64,000 bases of DNA from Bradyrhizobium rifense (GTDB lineage Bacteria; Pseudomonadota; Alphaproteobacteria; Rhizobiales; Xanthobacteraceae): NCBI RefSeq assembly GCF_008123425.1, contig NZ_VSSS01000026.1, forward strand, positions 185,730 to 249,729, read 5' to 3'. The position numbers and the translations under genes are program-made. A model generated the notes under the pieces. It was given only the letters and a program-made list of their open reading frames with translations, was not told the origin of the DNA and ran no database searches. Of the stretch, positions 43,226-52,645 are shown in pieces; the stretch's first letter is position 1; each line of letters opens with the position of its first letter.

Positions 43226-44152
43226 ATGACTGACGCAATCACCATCGACAACGTCATTCCGCGCGCGGATATCGTCAAGCGGTCGGCGCGGATCGGCGCA
43301 GAGATCAGGAATATCAAGCTGTCGGGCGATCTGCCGGAGCAGACGATCGCAGCGATCAATCGGGTGTTGCTCGAGCACAAGGTCATCTTCTTCCGCGACC
43401 AGAACCATCTGGACGACGCCGAGCAGGAGCGCTTTGCCCACCGGCTTGGCAAGCTGGTGCCGCATCCGACGGTTGGCGCGACCAAGGGAACGGCGTCGAT
43501 CCTGGAGCTTGATTCCGGACGGGGTGGTGGCCGCGCCGATCAGTGGCATACCGACGTCACCTTCGTCGACGCCTATCCAAAGATTTCGGTTCTGCGCGGC
43601 GTCGTGATCCCCGAGTTCGGTGGCGACACGATCTGGTCGAACACGGCCGCGTCCTATCTTGATCTGCCGGCTCCGCTGCGCAAACTCGCGGACGAGCTCT
43701 GGGCGGTTCACAGCAATGCCTATGACTATGCGGTCAAGACCCGCGCGAGCGAAGCCGACCGGAAGCAATTCGAGGAGGTCTTCACCGCGACGGTCTACGA
43801 GACCGAGCATCCCGTCGTTCGCGTCCATCCCGAAACCGGCGAACGGACGCTGGTGCTCGGCAATTTCGTCCAGCGCTTCGTCGGTCTGTCGAAATACGAC
43901 AGCCAGAAACTGTTCGACCTGTTCCAGTCGCACATCACGGCACCGGAGAACACGGTGCGCTGGAACTGGCGGCAAGGCGACGTGGTGATCTGGGACAACC
44001 GCGCCACTCAGCACTACGCCGTGAACGACTACGGCGACCAGCACCGCGTGGTCCGGCGCGCCACCATCGACGGCGAGGTGCCGGTCAGCATCGACGGCCG
44101 CAGCAGCGTGACCCGGGTCAAGGCGGCGAAGCCTCAGGCGAAGGCCGCCTGA
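43226..44152 (+). CDS. TauD/TfdA family 2-oxoglutarate-dependent dioxygenase
   Basis: A 308-residue Fe(II)/2-oxoglutarate dioxygenase. The metal triad is visible as His108 and Asp110 in QWHTDVTF and distal His263 in NRATQHYAVND; the 2-oxoglutarate-binding Arg lies in HRVVRRATI (about 274-278). Family members oxidise taurine, alkylsulfonates, sulfate esters or phenoxyacetates and so release sulfite or an equivalent. Transport genes for a sulfonate-type importer follow at once. ATG 43226 was chosen behind GGGGAAGATGAC. Confidence 0.9.
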   Translation: MTDAITIDNVIPRADIVKRSARIGAEIRNIKLSGDLPEQTIAAINRVLLEHKVIFFRDQNHLDDAEQERFAHRLGKLVPHPTVGATKGTASILELDSGRGGGRADQWHTDVTFVDAYPKISVLRGVVIPEFGGDTIWSNTAASYLDLPAPLRKLADELWAVHSNAYDYAVKTRASEADRKQFEEVFTATVYETEHPVVRVHPETGERTLVLGNFVQRFVGLSKYDSQKLFDLFQSHITAPENTVRWNWRQGDVVIWDNRATQHYAVNDYGDQHRVVRRATIDGEVPVSIDGRSSVTRVKAAKPQAKAA

Positions 44153-44174
44153 AGCGAGCAATGGAGTGAAGACA

Positions 44175-45233
44175 ATGAAGATCGCGATCTCTGCGTTGCG
44201 TCGCCTGGTTGCCGGCCTGCGGGCAAGAGGCAGGCAACTCGGCTTGGCCAGTCTCGGCCTGACAGCTCTCGTCGGCAGCGCCGCGGCCGAGCCGCAGCTC
44301 GAAAAGACGGAGATCCGTTACCAGGGCTGGGCCGGCCAGGTGACGTTCGTCGAGCTGGCCGACGATCTCGGCTATCTCGCTCCGCTGAAGCTCAAATGGA
44401 TCGGCAACACCATCAGCGGTCCGCAGGACATCCAGACCGTCGTCACCGGTGATATCGACATCGGTGGCGCCTTCTATGGTGCGATCATCAAGCTCATCGC
44501 GGCCAAGGCACCGATCAAGGCCGTGGTCGGCTATTACGGTTCGGACGACAATACCTACAACGGCTATTACGTGAAGGAGGACAGTCCGATCAGGACCGCA
44601 CGGGACCTGATCGGCAAGAAGGTCGCGGTCAACACGCTGGGGGCGCATCTCGAATTCGTGCTGCGTGAGTATCTGGCCCGCAACGGCGTGACGCCGGCAG
44701 AAGCAAAGCAGGTGACGTTGGTCGCGATCCCGCCGGTCACCGGTGAGCAGGCCTTGCGGCAGGGGCAGGTCGAGGTCACCACGCTCAACGGCGTGCTGCG
44801 CGACAAGGCGCTCGAGCGTGGCGGCCTCCGCAGGCTGTTTGCGGACTCTGACATCTTCGGAAACTTCACCGGAGGGTCCTATGTGCTGCGGGACAAGTTC
44901 ATCAAAGACAATCCCAACACGTCCCGCAAGCTGATCGAAGGGGTGTCCCATGCCATCGAATGGGCACAGGCGACGCCGCCGGAGGAGGTCCGCGCGCGCT
45001 TCGAACGCATCATCGCCGAGCGCAAGCGCAACGAGGACGCCACGCCGATCAAGTACTGGAAGAGCACGGGTGTCGCGACCAAGGGTGGCGTGATCGGCGA
45101 CGGCGAGCTTCAGGTCTGGATCGACTGGCTGGTGAAGGACGGGCTGCTGAAGCCGGATCAGCTCAAGCCGTCGGACATCTACACCAACGAGTTCAACTAT
45201 TTCCGCCCCGGCAAGACCGCGGAGGCCAAATGA
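44175..45233 (+). CDS. SsuA/TauA-type periplasmic binding protein
   Basis: A 352-residue NMT1/SsuA-like binding protein. The signal peptide is long (about 38 residues: an arginine-rich start, then LGLASLGLTALVGSAAAE). The mature domain has IRYQGWAGQVTFVELADDLG and the hinge pattern GDIDIGGAFYGAIIKLI. ATG 44175 follows GGAGTGAAGACA; GTG 44166 is also in frame. It belongs with the ATPase and permease downstream, the stop overlapping the ATPase start. Ligand likely a sulfonate or sulfate ester processed by the TauD enzyme. Confidence 0.9.
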   Translation: MKIAISALRRLVAGLRARGRQLGLASLGLTALVGSAAAEPQLEKTEIRYQGWAGQVTFVELADDLGYLAPLKLKWIGNTISGPQDIQTVVTGDIDIGGAFYGAIIKLIAAKAPIKAVVGYYGSDDNTYNGYYVKEDSPIRTARDLIGKKVAVNTLGAHLEFVLREYLARNGVTPAEAKQVTLVAIPPVTGEQALRQGQVEVTTLNGVLRDKALERGGLRRLFADSDIFGNFTGGSYVLRDKFIKDNPNTSRKLIEGVSHAIEWAQATPPEEVRARFERIIAERKRNEDATPIKYWKSTGVATKGGVIGDGELQVWIDWLVKDGLLKPDQLKPSDIYTNEFNYFRPGKTAEAK

Positions 45234-46090
45234 GCATCGCCAAGATCCGCTTCGAGCATGTGCGGAAGGAATTTCTGGTCCGCGGCAAGGATGGCGGGCC
45301 GGCGCAGAGCTTCACTGCGCTTGACGACATCACGCTCGATGTTCGTGCCGGCGAATTCCTGGCGCTGGTCGGCCCGAGCGGCTGCGGCAAGTCGACCTTA
45401 TTGGACCTGCTCGGCGGCCTGACGACGCCAAGCAGCGGGCGCATCCTGCTCGATGGCAAGGCCATCGAGGGGCCGGCGCGCGATCGTGGCATCGTGTTCC
45501 AGCAATATGCGCTGTTTCCCTGGCGCACAGCCGCGCAGAACATCGAGTTCGGGCTCGATATTGCCGGCCTGAAGGCCAGGGAGCGGCGCGAGAGGGCGCT
45601 GCACTATCTCGACCTGGTCGGACTGTCCGGCTTTGCCGACCGCTATCCGCACGAGCTCTCCGGCGGCATGAAGCAACGCGTCGCGATCGCGCGAAGCCTT
45701 GCCTACGATCCGGAAGTGCTGCTGATGGACGAGCCCTTTGCCGCGCTCGACGCACAGACTCGCGAGACGCTGCAAGGCGAGCTGTTGCGGATCTGGCGCA
45801 GCACCGGGAAGACCATCCTGTTCATCACCCACGGCATCGACGAGGCCGTCGTGCTCGGCCAGCGCGTGGCGGTGATGACCTCGCGCCCAGGCCGGATCAA
45901 GCAGATCGTCGATATTCCCGCCGAGCTGCACAGCGAGACTGAGGACGTGCGCTCGCTGCCGGAGTTCGGGCATGCCAGGCACGAGGTGTGGTCCTTGCTG
46001 CGCGACGAAGTGTTGAAGGCGCAAGGCGCAGAGGTCCCCGCGTCGGAACGCGAGCGCGTGGCAAAGGCGAAGGAATTGGTCCATGTCTAA
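45230..46090 (+). CDS. sulfonate-type ABC transporter ATP-binding protein (SsuB/TauB)
   Basis: A 286-residue ATPase with Walker A GPSGCGKST (about 48-56), Q-loop VFQQYALFPWRT, signature ELSGGMKQRVAIARSL, Walker B LLMDEPFAALD and H-loop FITHGIDEAVVLGQRVAVM. The QYALFPWRT pattern is typical of SsuB/TauB. It starts with ATG 45230 in the binding-protein stop (ATGA) and overlaps the permease start by eight bases. Cytoplasmic partner of the SsuC-type permease. Confidence 0.92.
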   Translation: MSIAKIRFEHVRKEFLVRGKDGGPAQSFTALDDITLDVRAGEFLALVGPSGCGKSTLLDLLGGLTTPSSGRILLDGKAIEGPARDRGIVFQQYALFPWRTAAQNIEFGLDIAGLKARERRERALHYLDLVGLSGFADRYPHELSGGMKQRVAIARSLAYDPEVLLMDEPFAALDAQTRETLQGELLRIWRSTGKTILFITHGIDEAVVLGQRVAVMTSRPGRIKQIVDIPAELHSETEDVRSLPEFGHARHEVWSLLRDEVLKAQGAEVPASERERVAKAKELVHV

Positions 46091-46949
46091 TCTGGAGATC
46101 CTGACGCTGCTCGAACTCGCCGAGGGGAGCCCAAAAGACCGGGCCGCGCTGCGCGGCGGTGCGATCACCGCGGCGACAGGCGGCATCGTGCGATGGTTCG
46201 GCATCATCGGGCAACGATCCCTGCTGCTGCTGGTGTTCCTGGCCGTCTGGGAGACGGCGCCGCGCCTCGGGATGATCGACGTGACGTTCCTGCCGCCGTT
46301 CTCCGAGGTGATCGCCGCGGGCTGGCAGCTCGCGCAGAGCGGCGAACTCTACGACGACGTCGGTGCCAGCCTGCTTCGAGCCCTGAGCGGCTTCCTGATC
46401 GCCATTGTCCTGTTCGTGCCGTTGGGTGTGCTGACGGGATGGTACGCCCGGCTTGGCAACCTCCTGAACCAGACCATCGAGATCGCACGCAATACGGCGC
46501 CGCTGGCGCTCTTGCCGGTCTTCATCCTGCTGCTCGGGATTGGCGAGCTCTCGAAGGTCACCATGGTGGTCTACAGCTGCGCCTGGCCGTTGCTGCTCAA
46601 TACGATCGCGGCCGTCCGCCAGGTCGATCCGCTCCTGATCAAGTCGGCGCGGACGATGGGCGCGACGCCGAGTCAGCTGTTCCGCAAGGTGATCCTGCCG
46701 GCGTCGCTGCCGACGATCTTCGTTGGCATACGCCTGGCGAGCGCCTCCGCAATGCTGGTGCTGGTGGCCTCCGAGATGGTCGGCGCGAAGTCCGGGCTCG
46801 GCTATCTCATCATCAACAGCCAGTACAGCTTCCTGATCCCGCAGATGTATTTCGGCATCCTCGGCATCACCGTGATCGGCCTCGCCTTCAACGCCATCCT
46901 CGAGGCGCTGGAGCGACGCCTGACGCGCTGGAAGGCGCCGGCTGTCTAA
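46083..46949 (+). CDS. sulfonate-type ABC transporter permease (SsuC/TauC)
   Basis: A 288-residue inner-membrane permease with about six to seven hydrophobic segments after a 38-residue cytoplasmic tail. The ATPase-contact loop is KSARTMGATPSQLFRKVILP, and SEMVGAKSGLGYLIINSQ is typical of SsuC. ATG 46083 lies within the ATPase gene. The stop overlaps that of the convergent serine acetyltransferase gene by four bases, leaving no room for a separate terminator. Confidence 0.92.
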   Translation: MSNLEILTLLELAEGSPKDRAALRGGAITAATGGIVRWFGIIGQRSLLLLVFLAVWETAPRLGMIDVTFLPPFSEVIAAGWQLAQSGELYDDVGASLLRALSGFLIAIVLFVPLGVLTGWYARLGNLLNQTIEIARNTAPLALLPVFILLLGIGELSKVTMVVYSCAWPLLLNTIAAVRQVDPLLIKSARTMGATPSQLFRKVILPASLPTIFVGIRLASASAMLVLVASEMVGAKSGLGYLIINSQYSFLIPQMYFGILGITVIGLAFNAILEALERRLTRWKAPAV

Positions 46950-47890
46950 CCAGGCTTGTTGCGGGCGGTGGCCTGCGTCACGATGCTGTTCGGCGGCACG
47001 TCCTGGGTCACCCAGACGTTGCCGCCGATGGTCGAGCCCCGGCCGATCGTGATCCGCCCGAGAATGGTGGCGCCGGCATAGATCACGACGTCGTCATCCA
47101 CGATCGGATGCCGGGCGTCGCCCTTGATCAGATTGCCGTCGTCGTCGGTCGGGAAATGACGGGCGCCGAGCGTCACGGCCTGGTAGATGCGGACGTTGTC
47201 TCCGATGATCGCGGTCTCGCCGATCACCACGCCGGTGCCGTGATCGATGAAGAAGCCCGAGCCGATGCGCGCCCCCGGATGAATGTCGATGCCTGTTCGG
47301 GTGTGGGCGATCTCGGCCACCAGCCGCGCAATCAGCCGTGCGCCGAGCTGGTGGAGGATGTGCGCGAGCCGGTGATGGATGATCGCGGTCATGCCGGGAT
47401 AGCCGATCAAGATCTCCGGGAAGTTCCGGGCGGCGGGGTCGCCGACGAAGGCAGCGCGGAGATCGCTGATGATCAAGCCGCGCACGTCCGCAAGCTCCGA
47501 GGCGAATTTGCGCGTCAGCTCGATCGCATCGTCGCGCCGGAAGCCGGCCGTGAGCTCGTCGCCGATGAAGAGCGCGGCGCGGTGAACCTGGTCGCACAGG
47601 CTATCGAGCGCGGTGCTGAGACGGTTGCCGACAAAATAGTCGATATTCTCCCCGTCGAGATCGAACTGGCCGTAATGGCGTGGAAACAGCGCCTCGGTCA
47701 GGCTATCCAGGATCGCCTGAAGCGCCTCGCGCGACGGCGCGCGTCGAGCCTCGCCATCCCGGCGGATGCTGTGGGTCTCTTCGCGGGAGACGCGGAGTGC
47801 GGCGACGAGCTGATCGAGCTGCCAGCGCTTCTGGGGCGGCTTATCGAGACCCTTGTCGTCGGACGGTTCGTGGGGGAGTTCGTGCTTCAT
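46946..47890 (-). CDS. cysE: serine O-acetyltransferase (CysE/EpsC type)
   Basis: Makes O-acetylserine from serine and acetyl-CoA, the carbon skeleton for cysteine. The 314 residues comprise an N-terminal helical domain and a left-handed beta-helix: TGIDIHPGARIGSGFFIDHG, VVIGETAIIGDNVRIYQ, TLGRITIGRGSTIGGNVWV. The catalytic His lies in DIHPGA and the Asp-His pair in IDHGTGVV. The N-terminal part (IDYFVGNRLSTALDSLCDQV) is like EpsC-type enzymes. It lies six bases upstream of nothing on its strand but follows the flavin reductase gene by six bases, fitting sulfur-limited expression. It could also serve ordinary cysteine synthesis. Confidence 0.92.
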   Translation of the reverse strand: MKHELPHEPSDDKGLDKPPQKRWQLDQLVAALRVSREETHSIRRDGEARRAPSREALQAILDSLTEALFPRHYGQFDLDGENIDYFVGNRLSTALDSLCDQVHRAALFIGDELTAGFRRDDAIELTRKFASELADVRGLIISDLRAAFVGDPAARNFPEILIGYPGMTAIIHHRLAHILHQLGARLIARLVAEIAHTRTGIDIHPGARIGSGFFIDHGTGVVIGETAIIGDNVRIYQAVTLGARHFPTDDDGNLIKGDARHPIVDDDVVIYAGATILGRITIGRGSTIGGNVWVTQDVPPNSIVTQATARNKPG

Positions 47891-47896
47891 GCGGTC

Positions 47897-48469
47897 TCAT
47901 CTGACATGTGCCAGCGGAATGCTGATCTCGGCGAGCAAATCGAGGTCGAAATCGTGTTTGATCTCGATGTACTGGCCGTTCCAGTATACCAGCCCCGACA
48001 GCTCGCGCGAGAGGTCGAAGCTCACGAGGCTGCCGACGATGATTCCGTGGGAGTAGCGCTCGATGATCTCCTCGACCTGGCATTCGACGGTCGCGAGCGC
48101 GTTTCCGAGCAGCGGCACGCCCGAGGTGCCGGCCGACCAGGGGATGCCCTCGAAGCGCTGGGGCCCCTTGAGGCGGCCGTCGCTGAAGCGGTCCGCCAGC
48201 TCCTGCTGGTCGGAGCCGAGAATGTTGACGCCGAACGTACCGAAGCGCTCGATCAGCGCAAAGGACGACGCCTGCCGGTTGACGCTGACCAGCACGCGCG
48301 GCGGGCTTGCACTCAGTGACGTCAGGGACGTCACGGTCATCCCCGTGATATCGTCGTCGCGACCGGCCGTGATGACGCTGACGCAGCCGGCGAGGCGGCG
48401 CATCACGGCGCGGAACTGATGTTCGATCTCGTTGCTGTCAGTGACGAGATGGATGTCCGATCTTCCCAT
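47897..48469 (-). CDS. flavin reductase family protein
   Basis: A 190-residue flavin reductase of the NADH:FMN type (split-barrel fold): FRAVMRRLAGCVSVITAG, VTSLTSLSASPPRVLVSVNR, FGVNILGSDQQELADRFS. Such proteins supply reduced FMN to two-component monooxygenases, several of which are encoded within 12 kb. GGAGGTCAGGAC precedes ATG 48469, and the frame is open 51 codons further up without homology. It lies 41 bases downstream of the DszC/SfnB-like gene and six bases upstream of the acetyltransferase gene. Confidence 0.9.
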   Translation of the reverse strand: MGRSDIHLVTDSNEIEHQFRAVMRRLAGCVSVITAGRDDDITGMTVTSLTSLSASPPRVLVSVNRQASSFALIERFGTFGVNILGSDQQELADRFSDGRLKGPQRFEGIPWSAGTSGVPLLGNALATVECQVEEIIERYSHGIIVGSLVSFDLSRELSGLVYWNGQYIEIKHDFDLDLLAEISIPLAHVR

Positions 48470-48510
48470 GTCCTGACCTCCTTGTGTCGGACGCGAGGGT
48501 GTCTTCCTGC

Positions 48511-49743
48511 CTAGAAGAAGCCCTTCGCCGGCAGCGGTGTGCCGCTGATCTCGTATTGGCCGATCGAGCGCGCCTTGTAGGTGGTTGGATTGTGCGAGGA
48601 CAGGGTTCGGGCGTTGCGCCAATGACGGTCGAAATTGGTGACCTTCTTGGTGGCCGACGCGCCGCCGACGTCGAACAGCAGGCTGCCGCCGCGGATGGCG
48701 AAATCGTCCGCGATGATCTTGGCCTTGGCCGAGAGCAGGGCGGCGGTGTGCGCCGCATCCGCCGCATTGGCGGCACCGGCGTCGAACGCGTCGGTCGCGA
48801 CGTCGAGTGCTTCGGCGGCCGCCAGCACCACGGCTTCGGCCGCGAAGGCGCCACTGGCGATCTGGCCGACGGTCTGCTGAAGCAGGGGATCGTCGGTCGG
48901 GATCTCGGTCGGCGCGTAGTAGAAGGTGCGCTTGCGCGAGTGGATCAGTGCGGTGGCGTCGCGCAGGGTCGCGCGCGCGATGCCGGCAACGACCGCGGTC
49001 AGGAACAGCTGGGCGAACGTGTTGGAGTACGGCACGCCATAGCCGGAGTCGGGCTCATCGAAGACCACCTCCTGTCGCTTCACTCTCACATCGTGGAAAT
49101 GGGTCGTGCCGGTCGCGGTGAGCCGCTGCCCGAGGCCGTCCCAATCGTCGACCAGCTCGATGCCCTCGCGCTTGATCGGAATGATCGTGGCACCGGTCGC
49201 CCCGGACGGATCGGCGGCGCGGACAAGGACGTAGTCCGAGTACAGCGTGCCGGTGCTGTAATATTTGGTGCCGTTCAGCAAATAGTCGCCGTTGCCATCG
49301 GGTGTAAAGGTCGTGCCCGGCGTGACATTGCCGACGCGGGGGCTTTCGAGCTCGGTCGTGGCGAGTCCGATGATCGCGCCTCCGGCGACGGCCTTCTGCC
49401 AGTCGCGGCTCTGCTCGTCCTTGGGTGTGCGCACCAGCCGCTCGACCACGCTGAAATGATTGCGCAGGATATGTGCGACATTGGCGTCGGCCTCGCCGAG
49501 ACGGATAACGAAGGCGAACAGATCGCGGATCGTGCTGCCGGCGCCCCCGGCGCTGACGGGGAGCCGCAGCGCGCCGAGACGGGCGCGGCGGATGAGATCG
49601 ATGACCTCGAAGGGCAGCACGCGTTCGCGTTCGCGTGCGCTCGCACCTTCGGCGATCTGGTTGAGTAGCGTCTCCAGTTCCGGTGAGCCGATCTTGAGCG
49701 GCTCGGATGTGGTCAGGGAGGGTGCGGAGACAATTTTGTTCAT
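48511..49743 (-). CDS. DszC/SfnB-type acyl-CoA dehydrogenase-fold flavoprotein
   Basis: A 410-residue flavoprotein with acyl-CoA dehydrogenase architecture: an N-terminal helical domain, the middle strand domain (LATTELESPRVGNVTPGTTF, LNGTKYYSTGTLYSDYVLV) and a C-terminal helical domain. SfnB/DszC-type enzymes in sulfur operons are thought to monooxygenate or process sulfones and sulfur heterocycles with reduced flavin. A flavin reductase gene follows directly. ATG 49743 was chosen; GTG 49761 would add six residues. Its substrate is unknown. Confidence 0.88.
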   Translation of the reverse strand: MNKIVSAPSLTTSEPLKIGSPELETLLNQIAEGASARERERVLPFEVIDLIRRARLGALRLPVSAGGAGSTIRDLFAFVIRLGEADANVAHILRNHFSVVERLVRTPKDEQSRDWQKAVAGGAIIGLATTELESPRVGNVTPGTTFTPDGNGDYLLNGTKYYSTGTLYSDYVLVRAADPSGATGATIIPIKREGIELVDDWDGLGQRLTATGTTHFHDVRVKRQEVVFDEPDSGYGVPYSNTFAQLFLTAVVAGIARATLRDATALIHSRKRTFYYAPTEIPTDDPLLQQTVGQIASGAFAAEAVVLAAAEALDVATDAFDAGAANAADAAHTAALLSAKAKIIADDFAIRGGSLLFDVGGASATKKVTNFDRHWRNARTLSSHNPTTYKARSIGQYEISGTPLPAKGFF

Positions 49744-49765
49744 GATTGGCCTGTTGGTCACGTTC

Positions 49766-50770
49766 CTAGAGCTGCGCGAGGTGATCGGTCACCTTGACCG
49801 GCTCGGGCAGAACCTTGCGGGCGACGAGCCAGTCGGCGGCTTTTTGCAGCTCGCCGACGAATTGCTCATCATTGGCGGCGAAGTAGCGGTACTGGCGCTT
49901 CAGCGCGATGAACTGGTCGCGGACGGCGTCGCTGTACTTGCCGATCTTCTGCGCGATGTACTCCGCCTCCCTGGCATTCTCGGAGATCCATTTGCCTTCG
50001 GTGCGAAACGCGTCGTTGACGGCGCGCACCAGCGCGGGATTGTCGGTCGCGAATTTGCGGGTGGTGAGATAGGACGTGTAGTCGATCTGGAAATCGAGAT
50101 CGCGTCCTTCCAGGAAAAGGTCGTGCGCCTTGTATTCAAGCCGGGCGATGTCGACGCCGGGGCTCCACATCGACCAGGCGTCCACCTTGCCGGAAGCAAG
50201 TGCGGGCGCCGCATCCGGCGGATTGAGATAGACGAACTTCACCGCGGAGCGGTCGACCTTGTGCTTCTCAAGCGCGGCGACCAGCAGAAACTCGCCGAGG
50301 CCGGAGCGGTTGACCGCGACCGACTTGCCGACGAGATCCTCGATCTTGTCGATGCCGGAGCCGTCCTTGGCGATGATCGCCGTGGTGCGAGGCTCGTAGA
50401 CGACGAACTGCGTGAACATCAGCGGGGAGCCGGCGATGATCGCGGCCAGCGCCGGCGTGGTGCTGCCGCCAAAACTGAAGTCGGCGCTGCCGCCCGTGAC
50501 GGCCTGCAAGGTCGGCGCATGGTTCGGGAACGGGCCGAGCCACTCGACCTTGATGCCATCCTTGGCCAGCACCTTCTCGAACTCGCCGCGCTCCTTGGCG
50601 ATCACGTTGAGGCCACCGAGACCCCAGGTGATGCGTACCGTGTCGGTGGTACGACCAGTCGCAGCCTCGGCGAAATCGCCGATGTTCATGCCGGCAAGCG
50701 CGCCGACGCCGAAGGCTGCCGTGCCAAGGAAGCTGCGCCGGGACGGTTTGGCGATCGGGGAGCGAGACAT
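49766..50770 (-). CDS. SsuA-type sulfonate-binding protein with Tat signal
   Basis: A 334-residue SsuA-like binding protein. The N-terminus includes SRRSFLG, a canonical twin-arginine motif, and cleavage is likely after FAEAATG (about 38). Domain features are TWGLGGLNVIAKERGEFEKV, VTGGSADFSFGGSTTPALA and LNPPDAAPALASGKVDAWSM. It belongs with the SsuB and SsuC genes upstream on the same strand (11 bases to the ATPase gene). Tat export of a substrate-binding protein is unusual but known. The ligand is probably an aliphatic sulfonate or sulfate ester. Confidence 0.9.
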   Translation of the reverse strand: MSRSPIAKPSRRSFLGTAAFGVGALAGMNIGDFAEAATGRTTDTVRITWGLGGLNVIAKERGEFEKVLAKDGIKVEWLGPFPNHAPTLQAVTGGSADFSFGGSTTPALAAIIAGSPLMFTQFVVYEPRTTAIIAKDGSGIDKIEDLVGKSVAVNRSGLGEFLLVAALEKHKVDRSAVKFVYLNPPDAAPALASGKVDAWSMWSPGVDIARLEYKAHDLFLEGRDLDFQIDYTSYLTTRKFATDNPALVRAVNDAFRTEGKWISENAREAEYIAQKIGKYSDAVRDQFIALKRQYRYFAANDEQFVGELQKAADWLVARKVLPEPVKVTDHLAQL

Positions 50771-50780
50771 AGGGCCTTGC

Positions 50781-51509
50781 CTAGTTGGGGGAATGAGAAT
50801 TCACGCCGAGCTCGCCGAGGAGCTCCGCGCGCGAGATGGGCGTCGAGCCGTCGCGAACGGCGCGGTGCTCGAACGCAATGGCACCGTTCCGCATCACCAG
50901 GATGCGGTCGGCCAGCGCGATCGCCTCATCGACGTCGTGGGTGACCAGCAGGACGCCCGGCTGATGGTTGGCGACGAGCTCGCGGACGAGCTCATGCATG
51001 CGGATGCGGGTGAGCGCGTCCAGGGCAGCAAAGGGCTCGTCGAGCAGCAGGAGCTCGGGCTGCTGGACCAGCGCGCGGGCGAGGGCGACACGCTGGGCCT
51101 GTCCGCCGGAGAGGTTGCGCGGCCAGTCATCGAGCCGGTCGCCGAGGCCGACCTCGGTCAGCGCTTCGGCGGCGCGTTCGCGCGCATCCGGTACCTGCAG
51201 GCCAAGCGAGACATTCCGCCAGAGGCTGTCCCACGGCAGCAGCCGATGCTCCTGGAACACCACGGCCGGTCGGCGCGGTGCCACGATGCGCCCGCCCTGA
51301 ATGGAATCGAGACCGGCGAGCGCCCGCAGCAACGTGGTCTTGCCGCAGCCGCTCTCACCGAGCAGGGCGACGAACTCGCCGCGCTCGATCCTCAGGTTCA
51401 GTCTGTCGATGACCGCGCGGCTGCCGTAGCTGCGCACGAGGTTGTTGACGACGACCGCCGGGCCGGATTCGAACGAGGTGCGCGATCGCGGAGCGACATG
51501 AATATTCAT
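50781..51509 (-). CDS. sulfonate-type ABC transporter ATP-binding protein (SsuB, second system)
   Basis: A 242-residue ATPase: Walker A GESGCGKTT (about 51-59), VVFQEHRLLPWDSLWRNV, signature LSGGQAQRVALARAL, Walker B LLLDEPFAALD and H-loop VTHDVDEAIALADRIL. The EHRLLPW pattern is typical of SsuB. ATG 51509 overlaps the permease stop (ATGA). The frame is open about 68 codons upstream, but those codons lie within the permease gene. Confidence 0.92.
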   Translation of the reverse strand: MNIHVAPRSRTSFESGPAVVVNNLVRSYGSRAVIDRLNLRIERGEFVALLGESGCGKTTLLRALAGLDSIQGGRIVAPRRPAVVFQEHRLLPWDSLWRNVSLGLQVPDARERAAEALTEVGLGDRLDDWPRNLSGGQAQRVALARALVQQPELLLLDEPFAALDALTRIRMHELVRELVANHQPGVLLVTHDVDEAIALADRILVMRNGAIAFEHRAVRDGSTPISRAELLGELGVNSHSPN

Positions 51510-52432
51510 CGTGCCGCTCCGTAGTTCGGATGCCACGCGAGCAGGCGCCGTTCGAGGAAGCGGGCAATGCTGTCGGCCGCGACGCCGATCAGCGCATAGA
51601 TCACGATCGTCAGCACGATCACGTCGGTGCGCAGGAATTCCCGCGCGTCCATGGCAAGAAAGCCGATGCCCGATTGGGCTCCGATGGTTTCGGCCACGAC
51701 CAGTGCGAGCCACGCCGTCGCCAGCGCATAGCGGACCCCGGTCAGGATCGACGGTAACGCGCCGGGAAGGATGATCCGTCGGATCAGCTCGATCGAGCTC
51801 AGGCCCTGCACGCGGCCGAGCTCGAGGAGTTTGGGATCGACCTGGCGAATACCCAGTACGGTGTTGATGTAGATCGGTAAGGTGACGCCGAGCGCCACCA
51901 GGAAGATCTTCTGCGTCTCGCCGACGCCGAGCCAGACGATGACGAGCGGCAGGACTGCCAGAAACGGCACGGCGCGGATCATCTGCACGCTGCGGTCGAT
52001 CGCAGCCTCCGCGATCCGCGAGAAGCCGACAAGGGTACCAAGTACGGCACCGACGACCGATCCGATCGCGAATCCCGCCGCTGCACGCAGCAGGCTGACG
52101 CCAAGATCGTTCAACAGCGTCCCAGTGGTCGCGAGCTTGAACGCGGTTCGGATCACCTTGCTAGGCGCGGGAAGCACCTGGGGCGAGAGCCAACCGGCCT
52201 GCGCCAGCCATTCCCAGACGATAACCAGCGCCACGGGTGCAAGCCATGACAGGAGCAGAAGGCCGCGGCTGCCAAGCCTGATTTTGGTCGAGGCGAGAGC
52301 GCGTGCGTTGTCGCCGTTCTGCGACGACGGTTCCTCGTCCGCGCCAATTGTTGTGCGGCCGATGTCGCTCAGTTCGATATTGCTCAAGACCCGAGACCTC
52401 GTTTCAAGCACTGCATCTGGTGCAGGAGGCAT
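51506..52432 (-). CDS. sulfonate-type ABC transporter permease (SsuC, second system)
   Basis: A 308-codon frame for an SsuC-type permease: about six hydrophobic segments from residue 58, and an ATPase-contact loop LELGRVQGLSSIELIRRIILP. A long polar N-terminus precedes the first segment. ATG 52432 has no clear ribosome site; TTG 52387 follows GAGGTCTCGGG and would shorten the protein by 15 residues, so the start is uncertain. It heads the operon SsuC-SsuB-SsuA, divergent from the flavin monooxygenase gene. Confidence 0.9.
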   Translation of the reverse strand: MPPAPDAVLETRSRVLSNIELSDIGRTTIGADEEPSSQNGDNARALASTKIRLGSRGLLLLSWLAPVALVIVWEWLAQAGWLSPQVLPAPSKVIRTAFKLATTGTLLNDLGVSLLRAAAGFAIGSVVGAVLGTLVGFSRIAEAAIDRSVQMIRAVPFLAVLPLVIVWLGVGETQKIFLVALGVTLPIYINTVLGIRQVDPKLLELGRVQGLSSIELIRRIILPGALPSILTGVRYALATAWLALVVAETIGAQSGIGFLAMDAREFLRTDVIVLTIVIYALIGVAADSIARFLERRLLAWHPNYGAAR

Positions 52433-52485
52433 AACGGCAAACGCTTGCCGTCAACGCAAAATGTCCCATGAAATCGGGCCGGCAG

Positions 52486-52503
52486 AAATAGAGCGGTATT
52501 TCA
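52486..52503. promoter_or_regulatory. inverted repeat between divergent sulfur genes
   Basis: GAAATA-GAGCGG-TATTTC is a perfect 6-bp inverted repeat with a 6-base spacer, in the roughly 210-bp gap between the divergent SsuC and flavin monooxygenase genes. The AT-rich arms contrast with the surroundings. Such spacing fits a LysR/CysB-type half-site pair, but no binding protein can be assigned. Confidence 0.3.
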
Positions 52504-52645
52504 ATTGTCATTCGCTCCGGAGTGATCTGTTGTCGTCGCAGCGCCGATGCGCGACAAAGAACATCTTTTGATGTCTTGTCTGCTTGATCTTGCGCCACGC
52601 ATTGGCGAGAACGCCTCAGGCTTAACGGATTTACGGGAGAGCACG

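Noticed and set aside
46193..48319. 708-codon plus-strand frame across the SsuC, acetyltransferase and reductase genes
   Set aside because: It runs through three well-supported genes on both strands in other frames and shows no protein-like features.
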